Origin: an uncultured Coriobacteriaceae bacterium
Lineage (GTDB): Bacteria > Actinomycetota > Coriobacteriia > Coriobacteriales > Eggerthellaceae
NCBI GenBank assembly: GCA_949294735.1
Contig: CASFII010000006.1
Location: 62,001-126,000, forward strand
Length of the DNA: 64,000 nucleotides
Direction of reading: 5' to 3'
Below the pieces are notes generated by a model that saw only the letters and a program-made list of their open reading frames with translations, made no database searches and was not told the DNA's origin. The position numbers and the translations under genes are program-made. Positions 23,489-30,633 of the stretch are shown piece by piece; positions within the stretch are counted from its first letter, which is position 1; each line of letters opens with the position of its first letter.

Positions 23489-23520
23489 AAGACCTCTTTC
23501 TGTTCAAACTGCTAGCTCAT

Positions 23521-25938
23521 TTAACTTTTTGCAGTGCTAAAAACCGTTTCTCCTGCTGTGGCAACTAAAACTTCGTCACCGACTTCAATTTTCGTTCCAG
23601 GACCAGCAACTATGACGCAGTTTTCTGGATCATAGTGAGATTCGAAAATATCTTCGTGAAGGATATTTCCGTCTGCGTCTTTAACGGTACGATAGACTTC
23701 AATACTACTACCATCGATACCTGGGGTTTCGGTATACCACGCATCCTTGGCCATTTCCTCATTGCAAACAACCTTGGTTCGATACGGTTCGCCTTCATGC
23801 CAATCGCTCGTAACCGTACTTACCTGATAATGGGGATTCACGCCATATAGTGATGCCGTAATACTGTCTTCAGTGTACGTCATTCGAAGCAAAACATCTG
23901 AGGTTGTGTCGTTTTCCCATCGTAAATCTAAATCTGGCCAACTAACCGCAGCATCACGACCGTCGGGATAATTAAACATACGAAGGGTATGGTTATGGCG
24001 CGTTTTGACTGGATAACCAGCGTCGTAAACCGCATTGAAGACGGTAGTAGCTACCTGACAAATGCCGCCACCAATCGCATCATCGTGTTCACCTTCAACA
24101 ATAACACCAGCACCCAAGAACCCTTTTTCTTCGTTGCACTCTCCCGCCGTATCATGGAAAGACCACACACCCTCATTGGCAGACACGATTGAATTATTTA
24201 AAAGATCAGCAGCTAAATGAATGTTGTGACGGCGGTTTTTGGTGCTTTCATCATTGATATAGGTTGTTTTATAACTTGAAATCTTTTCAATAATGCCCAT
24301 CGAAAGCGCTTCATCAAAGGTACACGTCTTAGGCGTTTGCTTTGTTTGCACCTCAATGAGTGGGTTAGTTGAAGCATCTTTGCCGAAGAGCGCGACCTCG
24401 AGTGAGTCAGCGGCTTCGGCAGGCATAGGTACGATACCCTTTCCCGTTGTGTGAACCACAATGTCATCCCCAGACTTTTCGAAAGTAACCGTATCATCTT
24501 TCGTACGGGTAAAGGTTACTGCCTTAGCAAGAATGTCTGGGTCTGCTGATTCATGGTCAATGTGGGGCGTTAAAGTATAGCCATCTGAGGTTTCATCGAT
24601 GGAAGTAGTAATCCAAGAGCCTAAATCTGTTGCGGATACTTCCCAACCTTCAGAGCCCACAACGAATTGGGCACCTTCTGAAATAGCAGCATTCACCTCA
24701 TCACAGGTTTCCTGAGCCATTTCTTGAGTAATACGGAGCGGAGCGTATTCGGGTTCAGCTACAAAAGATTCATCTTCCAAGCCCAACAAAGACGCAGAAA
24801 CCCGAGTCGCAAAGGAAGAACGTTCGAGCATATTTCCGTCATGTCCTTCAGTGACATACGCAACACCGTCTGCAACCTCAATATTAAAATCAACTCGGGG
24901 TTCACCAACAACCTTGTCGATACCTAACGCAAACTTTTCAAGTGCTTCTTCATCATAGGTTAAGCGCGGAGTGATTTCCCATCCAGAAAAGAGCGCAGAT
25001 ATTCTTCCTAAAAGACCGCCCTCATCACGTCCTACTTGGAAAGCTTCTTTCGCAAGGCCTTCGCTATCAAGTTTTGCATTAAGCGAAGCTGCATCAGTGC
25101 GCCAAGCAAGCTTGTTTTCAATTGCGCTATTTAGAGCCGAAGAAGCTGCTAACGAAGGTGCAGACCCTTCATCAGTTTCTTCTGAAGCAGCTTCTGCTTG
25201 GACTGACTCCATGGTTGCAGAATCTGAAAATACTATTGCTGAGTTTTCATCAATAGAGGGAAAGTTTTCTTCAAGGTAAGATTGGGCTTCTTCAACTGTT
25301 TTGCCTGATAAGTCGTAATCGAGCACTTTCACGCCAGAATAAATCTTATTGCCATTTATTAACATGTCTCCAAGAGCGCCAACACCTATGATAATCGCCA
25401 ATAAAACTACCACGAAGGCAGGCTTACTTTTTTGTGCAAGAGAACCGAGCGCATGAAAAAGCAGGCCAAATAGTGCTCCAATTCCTTGGAAAATACCGCC
25501 AATAACTCTTAGAAAAATATTGCCGTTTTGCTTTTGTTCTTTTGTCCAGAGGTAATCTTGTGAAGCTACCGAACCCTTCGACTGAGACTTTCCCTCCTTA
25601 GAAGTCAAGGTAGATTTAGCAGTTCTTTTGGTAGAGTACGTTTGAAGCCCCTGCTTTTTTTCTCCTTTAAGGGCAGTAGAACGTGTCGAAGGAGCGCTCG
25701 AAGTGCGCGAATTGGCAGCAGGATGCGAAGTGGCAGAGCTACGCCCTTGGCTTGGTCTACGACGGGAAGAAGGTGTAGATTGACCAGAGCTGACGCTATA
25801 CCCAGAGGAGCGCACACTACGAGTTGAAGTACGTTTTCCCTGAGAAGAAACACTTTTAGCGTTTTTGTATGCACTTTGATGAGCCGCACGTTTGCGTGGC
25901 GTTGGCTTTTTTGGTTGATTTGAATCCGTTTGTGCCAT
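23521..25938 (-). CDS. VanW-family membrane protein with long disordered N-terminus
   Basis: The 805-residue protein has a Ser/Arg/Lys/Thr-rich, presumably disordered cytoplasmic region (1-140), one membrane helix (about 174-193), then extracytoplasmic domains: a PG_binding_4-type segment (VKVLDYDLSGKTVEEAQSYL), a second such repeat, and a VanW domain (about 590-720; GGGICQVATTVFNAVYDAGY, HNHTLRMFNYPDGRDAAVSW). The family is linked to cell-wall processes, and VanW accompanies some vancomycin resistance clusters, but its activity is unknown. It lies between pgsA and paaK2 with gaps of 40 and 32 bases. The Asp/Glu-rich insert near 235-260 is peculiar to this protein. Confidence 0.87.
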   Translation of the reverse strand: MAQTDSNQPKKPTPRKRAAHQSAYKNAKSVSSQGKRTSTRSVRSSGYSVSSGQSTPSSRRRPSQGRSSATSHPAANSRTSSAPSTRSTALKGEKKQGLQTYSTKRTAKSTLTSKEGKSQSKGSVASQDYLWTKEQKQNGNIFLRVIGGIFQGIGALFGLLFHALGSLAQKSKPAFVVVLLAIIIGVGALGDMLINGNKIYSGVKVLDYDLSGKTVEEAQSYLEENFPSIDENSAIVFSDSATMESVQAEAASEETDEGSAPSLAASSALNSAIENKLAWRTDAASLNAKLDSEGLAKEAFQVGRDEGGLLGRISALFSGWEITPRLTYDEEALEKFALGIDKVVGEPRVDFNIEVADGVAYVTEGHDGNMLERSSFATRVSASLLGLEDESFVAEPEYAPLRITQEMAQETCDEVNAAISEGAQFVVGSEGWEVSATDLGSWITTSIDETSDGYTLTPHIDHESADPDILAKAVTFTRTKDDTVTFEKSGDDIVVHTTGKGIVPMPAEAADSLEVALFGKDASTNPLIEVQTKQTPKTCTFDEALSMGIIEKISSYKTTYINDESTKNRRHNIHLAADLLNNSIVSANEGVWSFHDTAGECNEEKGFLGAGVIVEGEHDDAIGGGICQVATTVFNAVYDAGYPVKTRHNHTLRMFNYPDGRDAAVSWPDLDLRWENDTTSDVLLRMTYTEDSITASLYGVNPHYQVSTVTSDWHEGEPYRTKVVCNEEMAKDAWYTETPGIDGSSIEVYRTVKDADGNILHEDIFESHYDPENCVIVAGPGTKIEVGDEVLVATAGETVFSTAKS

Positions 25939-25978
25939 ACCTCAGTACAAAAACCCTCATTTACCGAACTCTAGATAA

Positions 25979-26749
25979 TTAATTTTTCTTCATGTTCATA
26001 TTATCATTTTCGTCAGAATTCTGGTAAAGAGATTCAGGTATAGCAACTTCCATTTGAGCGTCCTGAACAGGTTCAATACTATCAGTAGAAACGTCTGTAT
26101 GAAGTTGCATGTTTTGCTCATCAATAGCCTTATGCACTCTATGAAGAGCCGTAGCTATATAGTAGGTCGTCGTAATAACACCTAAGACTAAACCAAGATA
26201 GACAAACCAGATACCCCAAGAACAAGGATCTGCGTTAAAACCAGGAAGCCAAGACACCTCAACTAGGCCAAGACCAGACAAAAGTGGCATATTCAACAAG
26301 AGACCCGCAAAGCCAACAAAGAGAAGTGTTGTGGTTACTTTGCCGAGATAAATTACTGGAACACGTACCTTATACAGTCGAAGGATGATAGCTCCACCAA
26401 TTAAAAGAACTAAATCACGAACAAGAACAAGCAAAATAATCCACAAAGGTAGACGAGAAACAAGAAAAAGTCCCAATACGCCCGTAATCATCAAGATTCT
26501 ATCAACTGCAGGATCCAGAAGTTGTCCTAGCTTAGAAACGGAGTTTGTTCGACGCGCTATCTGCCCATCAACCCAATCGGTGCCAGCCGCAAGCGCAAAC
26601 AAAAAAGTGGCTACGAGATCGTATCCATGCATTAGGAGAACCAGAAAGACTGGAACTAAACAGAGACGTATAAACGAAATAAGATTTGGAAGGGTAAAAA
26701 TCTTATTGCTTGGTTCTAATTGTGAGTTTTTGCTCATAGGTACTGCCAC
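25979..26749 (-). CDS. pgsA: CDP-alcohol phosphatidyltransferase, likely CDP-diacylglycerol-glycerol-3-phosphate 3-phosphatidyltransferase
   Basis: A membrane enzyme of phospholipid synthesis. The CDP-alcohol phosphotransferase motif is complete: Asp58, Asp61-Gly62, Ala65-Arg66, Gly75, Asp79 and Asp83 with exact spacing. The N-terminal NLISFIRLCLVPVFL is typical of PgsA. At 256 residues it exceeds PgsA by about 60, due to a polar, acidic C-terminal tail (after about residue 200) ending MNMKKN. The GTG at 26749 has AAGGA close upstream; the ATG at 26737 is an alternative. Cardiolipin-type synthase of the same superfamily is another option. Confidence 0.85.
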   Translation of the reverse strand: MAVPMSKNSQLEPSNKIFTLPNLISFIRLCLVPVFLVLLMHGYDLVATFLFALAAGTDWVDGQIARRTNSVSKLGQLLDPAVDRILMITGVLGLFLVSRLPLWIILLVLVRDLVLLIGGAIILRLYKVRVPVIYLGKVTTTLLFVGFAGLLLNMPLLSGLGLVEVSWLPGFNADPCSWGIWFVYLGLVLGVITTTYYIATALHRVHKAIDEQNMQLHTDVSTDSIEPVQDAQMEVAIPESLYQNSDENDNMNMKKN

Positions 26750-26853
26750 TATTCCTTATTGCTACTTTTCCTACCTATTTACAAACGTTGTAATTGTAGC
26801 AGTTTAGCGCTTCTCACCTTGTTATATTTGAAATTTCATCAACACATTTCTCT

Positions 26854-26875
26854 ATTGTTACAAAAGCGTAACAAT
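26854..26875. promoter_or_regulatory. 22-bp inverted repeat upstream of pgsA
   Basis: ATTGTTAC (26854-26861) and GTAACAAT (26868-26875) are perfect arms around AAAAGC. The site lies about 105 bases upstream of pgsA and borders the terminator of the hydrogenase operon. The half-sites resemble Rex (TTGTTA...TAACAA), but the spacing is 2 bases longer than the Rex consensus, so no regulator is assigned. Confidence 0.4.
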
Positions 26876-26902
26876 CAAAAGAGCCCTACGCAGGTAGGGC
26901 TC
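26871..26902 (-). terminator. Terminator of the ech operon
   Basis: GAGCCCTAC (26881-26889) and GTAGGGCTC (26894-26902) form a nine-pair stem with loop GCAG. Read leftward it is followed by TTTTGATTG. It lies about 80 bases after echF. Confidence 0.85.
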
Positions 26903-26984
26903 AAATCTTGAATTGGTTAGACTAGTTTTCTTGCATCACCTGGAAACAAAACCACAAATGCAAGAAAAGCTTCTCCAGGTGTCC

Positions 26985-27428
26985 TTAAGCTTCAGAGGGT
27001 TTCTCGGCTTGAAATTCTTCTGGCTTAGGATCCTCCTTCTTTTCAGCCGCCGGAGCAGCTGGCTTGGTAGCAGGAGTAGGCTTTTTACGCGGCGGAACAC
27101 GATATGCCGAAACAAACTTCTTCTCTGACGGGAAGTGGTATTCAGGCTCCATCGACAAGCAATGGCGAGGACATTCGCGCACACAGCTATAACACTGAAT
27201 ACAATGGAAACGATCGATAGACCAGATGTCTTCAGCGCGATCTACCGTCAAAGCCCCCGTAGGACAACGACGCATACAAATGCCGCACAAAATGCAATCG
27301 TCAATGTGGTTAACAACATGACCCTTCAGTCCCGGAGGCGGGGTCTTCTTTTCAATGGGGTACAGCGTGGTCTCAGGCTTCTTAAAAAGCCCGCCAAGCG
27401 TCATTTTCCCAAGTTTAAAGCTTCCCAT
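26985..27428 (-). CDS. echF: Ech hydrogenase subunit F: 2[4Fe-4S] ferredoxin-like electron-entry subunit
   Basis: NuoI/HycF-like subunit passing electrons between ferredoxin and the hydrogenase small subunit. Two [4Fe-4S] motifs are visible: Cys45, 48, 51, 55 and Cys76, 79, 82, 86. The 147-residue protein ends with a Pro/Lys/Ala/Glu-rich tail of about 35 residues (from 112, PPRKKPTPATKPAAPAAEKK) that is not part of the ferredoxin fold. It is the last gene of the operon, 6 bases after echE, and precedes a strong terminator. Confidence 0.92.
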   Translation of the reverse strand: MGSFKLGKMTLGGLFKKPETTLYPIEKKTPPPGLKGHVVNHIDDCILCGICMRRCPTGALTVDRAEDIWSIDRFHCIQCYSCVRECPRHCLSMEPEYHFPSEKKFVSAYRVPPRKKPTPATKPAAPAAEKKEDPKPEEFQAEKPSEA

Positions 27429-27434
27429 ATCCGC

Positions 27435-28520
27435 CTACCTTTCCATGCAGCTAATGCAGGGGTCAATGGTAAGTACAATCATATTGACGTCTGCAAGGTC
27501 GCAGCCCTTCAGAGCTACCGTCATGCCAGCAACGTTAGCAGCGGTTGGCGTACGCATACGCATGCGTTCAAGATTCTTAGTGCCATTACCCTTTGCGTAA
27601 TAGAAGCATTCACCACGAGGCTGTTCAAGCACATTACATGCTTCTGCACCATCTTCAGGATTATGCTTAACGGGAACAATTACGTCGCCATCAGGAATGG
27701 TTGCGATAGCCTGTTCAATCATTTCAATAGATTGAACAACTTCAAGTGCACGAACCTTAACGCGAGCATAGCAGTCGCCGTCGTTGCTAATAATTGGCTC
27801 ATAGTCAAGTTTGCCGTACGCACCATTACCAAGAATACGGCAGTCATAGTTAACACCGGAAGCACGGAGGAACGGACCTACCATACCCATAGCGTGGGCA
27901 TCTTCTTTACTAATATAGCCAATGCCGACAAGACGATTCTTTACCGAAGTATCCTCAAGGAAAGCCTTGCAAAGCTGATTGTATTCATCCTTGATACCAT
28001 CAAGAACGTCTTTGATATGAGCCAGCTCGGACGCTTCGATATCGCGCGCAACGCCACCTACACGGCAGACGGAAAGAATAACGCGACCACCTGTCGTGCG
28101 CTCAAAAATATCCAAAACGCGTTCACGGAGACGCCAGCAATGCATAAATAAGCTTTCAAAGCCAAAGGCGTCTGCAGCTAAGCCCATCCAAAGAATATGT
28201 GAATGAATACGAGAAAGTTCGTGCCAAATTACGCGTAGATACTGAGCTCGCTCAGGTACTTCTACCTTCAAGAGCTTTTCAATGGTCTCAGCGTAGCCAT
28301 AAGAATGACCAAAAGCGCAAATACCGCAGATACGTTCCGCAACATAGATAAACTGGTGATAGTCACGAGTTTCTACGAGCCTTTCCAAACCACGATGCAC
28401 ATAGCCAATCTGAGGAATGGCTTCAACAACCGTCTCATCTTGCACAACAAGGTCAAGGTGAAGCGGTTCAGGCAATACCGGGTGCTGAGGACCGAAAGGA
28501 ATGACAGTTGCATTACTCAT
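27435..28520 (-). CDS. echE: Ech hydrogenase subunit E: [NiFe] catalytic large subunit
   Basis: The catalytic subunit that reduces protons with ferredoxin electrons. Both nickel-binding motifs are intact: RICGIC (Cys65, Cys68, followed by AFGHS) near the N-terminus and DPCISC (Cys355, Cys358) at the C-terminus, so this is a hydrogenase and not a NuoD homologue. The protein (361 residues) ends three residues after the last Cys, leaving no C-terminal extension for a maturation protease. The ATG at 28520 (MSNATVIPFGPQHP) is preferred over an overlapping GTG at 28529. Large-subunit size, the preserved Cys residues and gene order fit group 4 Ech/energy-converting hydrogenases. No hyp maturation genes are in the window. 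Confidence 0.95.
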   Translation of the reverse strand: MSNATVIPFGPQHPVLPEPLHLDLVVQDETVVEAIPQIGYVHRGLERLVETRDYHQFIYVAERICGICAFGHSYGYAETIEKLLKVEVPERAQYLRVIWHELSRIHSHILWMGLAADAFGFESLFMHCWRLRERVLDIFERTTGGRVILSVCRVGGVARDIEASELAHIKDVLDGIKDEYNQLCKAFLEDTSVKNRLVGIGYISKEDAHAMGMVGPFLRASGVNYDCRILGNGAYGKLDYEPIISNDGDCYARVKVRALEVVQSIEMIEQAIATIPDGDVIVPVKHNPEDGAEACNVLEQPRGECFYYAKGNGTKNLERMRMRTPTAANVAGMTVALKGCDLADVNMIVLTIDPCISCMER

Positions 28521-28521
28521 T

Positions 28522-29112
28522 CTATTCACCTGCCTTTCCAGCCTCAGCGGCTTCTCGTTTTGCTTTAGCTTCCATTGCTGCGCGTACTTTAGCAGCAGCC
28601 TCTGGAGGCATGTTCTTAATCTTTTCTTCTAATGCTGCACGCTCAGCTTCAGGATCTTTCGGGGCGCTAGCAGCAGCTGCCTTCTTAGCGGCTGCAGCCT
28701 TGGCAGCGGCTTCTGCAGCGGCTTTAGCCTTAGCGGCCTTTTCGCGAGCAGCTTTTTGTTCAGGCGAAATGATGGTAAACGGTTTATCCATCGACTTACG
28801 ATACAGTTTGCCACCGAAGTCAATTGCAATGTTTTGAATGCTAAGACCAAACAATTCGTTGATTTCATTTTCGAAAACAAATGCAACAAGAAAGTCACCT
28901 GTAACCGAAGGAATGGGATCTTCAGGCTTAACAGAAGGGATGCAGAAGTTTTCGATAACGTTATCCTTCATAAAGGAATACGTTAGATCAACTCCGTTTT
29001 CTGTGTTGGTTCCTAAAATTTGAACCAAACGCCAACCATCCTTGCAGCGCTGCGCAGAAAGTTCAAGAAGCTTGTCTGCTTCTAAGGGGTGAAATTCAGT
29101 AATTAATGCCAT
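28522..29112 (-). CDS. echD: Ech hydrogenase subunit D (NuoC/HycE-N-like) with Ala/Lys/Glu tail
   Basis: The first ~115 residues form the NuoC-like domain (WRLVQILGTNTENGVDLTYS, then FENEINELFGLSIQ), which in complex I and group 4 hydrogenases scaffolds the catalytic subunit. After residue 118 comes a tail of about 78 residues, almost wholly Ala, Lys and Glu with some Pro, likely a long helix or coiled coil. The compact EchD is normally about 110-130 residues, so the tail is extra. The ATG follows the echC stop without a gap, and echE starts at its end. Confidence 0.9.
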   Translation of the reverse strand: MALITEFHPLEADKLLELSAQRCKDGWRLVQILGTNTENGVDLTYSFMKDNVIENFCIPSVKPEDPIPSVTGDFLVAFVFENEINELFGLSIQNIAIDFGGKLYRKSMDKPFTIISPEQKAAREKAAKAKAAAEAAAKAAAAKKAAAASAPKDPEAERAALEEKIKNMPPEAAAKVRAAMEAKAKREAAEAGKAGE

Positions 29113-29742
29113 TTATGCCCCCTCAACTTCTTTCGTGTCATTGTTCTCACCAGTAGCTTCAGCTACCTCTTCGGGATCCTGTTTGATTTCTGGATGAGCT
29201 TTGATGTATTCAACCAGAACACGACGTTTAATTTCAGGCGTGTAGTCGTCTGAAGTATGACCATCCTTGCGATGTAGTTGCTTTTCAACGACACTCTTAG
29301 AAGGATCGAGCTTGCCTTCTTCCATGAGCTTGCGCTTCTTGTCCAAAATACCAATACCTTGCACAACGGCGTCAATAATGGCTTCAGGACGAACTGCGCA
29401 ACCGGGAGCATATACGTCAACCGGAATAGCCTTATCCACGCCACCAATGATGTTATAGCAGTCATGGAAAATACCTGCTGAACAAGCACATACACCGCAA
29501 GCTATAACAACCTTAGGCTCAACCATCTGGTTGTAAATTTCCTGGACCACTTCAATGTTTTGTTCATTAACACTACCCGTAACCAAGAAGATGTCGGCAT
29601 GTTTGGGGTTGCCCGTATTGATAATGCCAAAACGTTCAACGTCATAACCTGGCGTCAAGGCTGCAAGAACCTCAATATCACATCCATTGCAGCTAGAGCC
29701 GTCGTAGTGGATGACCCAGGGAGATTTAGATGCAAAAGACAT
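29113..29742 (-). CDS. echC: Ech hydrogenase subunit C: [NiFe] hydrogenase small subunit (NuoB-like)
   Basis: Small subunit with the proximal [4Fe-4S] cluster. Cys18 and Cys21 (SSCNGCDIE), Cys85 region (ACGVCACSAG) and Cys115 (APGCAVRPE) give the NuoB/EchC cluster motif. The canonical fold ends near residue 135; a charged extension of about 70 residues follows (KKRKLMEEGKLDPSKS, later HPEIKQDPEEVAE). Length is 209 residues against about 150 for compact EchC. It is 9 bases after echB. Confidence 0.94.
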   Translation of the reverse strand: MSFASKSPWVIHYDGSSCNGCDIEVLAALTPGYDVERFGIINTGNPKHADIFLVTGSVNEQNIEVVQEIYNQMVEPKVVIACGVCACSAGIFHDCYNIIGGVDKAIPVDVYAPGCAVRPEAIIDAVVQGIGILDKKRKLMEEGKLDPSKSVVEKQLHRKDGHTSDDYTPEIKRRVLVEYIKAHPEIKQDPEEVAEATGENNDTKEVEGA

Positions 29743-29751
29743 AAGTACCCC

Positions 29752-30621
29752 CTACAGAAAAGCAAGAATAGCGATGTTAATGCCACCAGCAACAAGAGCA
29801 ACTGCCCACGCTGACTTCAACATAGCTTGCCACTTCACACGTGCGAAGTTGTTGTCAATCCAAATTTCCAAGAAATAAACCGCGAGCACAACCACAATGG
29901 CAAGAATAATGCTTAAGGGGTTGTCCCATACGAAGAACATACCAATCCAACCAAGGAAGAGCACGTTTTCAACCCAGTGCATTATTTCTACCTTGGCCAG
30001 TGTTGGACCGCTCATTTCAGTCGTAATACCCTTAACCAGTTCCTGATGAGCATGGTGGCTATAGGAAAGGTCAAAAGGAGATTTGCGAAGCTTGATAGTC
30101 AAGATGAACAGCAAACCAAGGAATGCAAGCCATCCCCACACGATAACAGGAATCTCTTGACCGAAGATTGCACTTACATCAAAAGACCCAGCAATCATGA
30201 AGAAGACAACAGCCATAAACAGAACCATTGGTTCATAGGCCATGACTTGCAGCGTTTCCCTGTTAGCACCCTGCTCTGCATAGGGCGAACGTGAAGAATA
30301 CGCAGCCACAATGAAGAACAAAGAAGATAGCGTGATGATAAACACACAGAACAAAAGGTTTCCACCACTATAGAAAATACCACCTGCTAACAGAGCAAAA
30401 ATGAGCGCACAAGTAATGTAGATAGATTCCGAAGAGTTAACTGAAACGTTTTCCTTTTCAAAAAGCTTGCGCACGTCATAGTATGGCTGTAACAGCGGAG
30501 GTCCAACACGACCCTGCATGCGTGCTGAAATCTTTCGATCAAGACCAGCTAAGAAGCAGCCAATGATAGGACCAAGTACCGTAAATGCGAGGGTTCCCAG
30601 CAGCATTGAAATAAATGACAT
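29752..30621 (-). CDS. echB: Ech hydrogenase subunit B: membrane subunit (NuoH/HycD-like)
   Basis: A 289-residue integral membrane protein with about eight helices, homologous to NuoH/HyfC/EchB, which joins the hydrogenase module to the ion-translocating part. Conserved cues include LDRKISARMQGRVGPPLLQPYYDVRKL (the Q-site-like loop near residues 27-53) and SPFDLSYSHHAHQELVKGI (about 170-200). It lies between echA (12-base gap) and echC. The acidic residues needed for ion transfer are likely in the loop and helices near EMSGP. Confidence 0.93.
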   Translation of the reverse strand: MSFISMLLGTLAFTVLGPIIGCFLAGLDRKISARMQGRVGPPLLQPYYDVRKLFEKENVSVNSSESIYITCALIFALLAGGIFYSGGNLLFCVFIITLSSLFFIVAAYSSRSPYAEQGANRETLQVMAYEPMVLFMAVVFFMIAGSFDVSAIFGQEIPVIVWGWLAFLGLLFILTIKLRKSPFDLSYSHHAHQELVKGITTEMSGPTLAKVEIMHWVENVLFLGWIGMFFVWDNPLSIILAIVVVLAVYFLEIWIDNNFARVKWQAMLKSAWAVALVAGGINIAILAFL

Positions 30622-30633
30622 AGTGCCTACCCC

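Noticed and set aside
26854-26875. Assignment of the inverted repeat as a Rex operator
   Set aside because: The arms look similar, but the spacing between TTGTTA and TAACAA is 8 and not 6. Kept only as an unassigned repeat.
27135-28151. A 338-codon plus-strand open frame opposite echE and echF
   Set aside because: It is wholly antisense to genes with intact catalytic motifs, has no ribosome site and no recognisable domains. It reflects the codon usage of the other strand.
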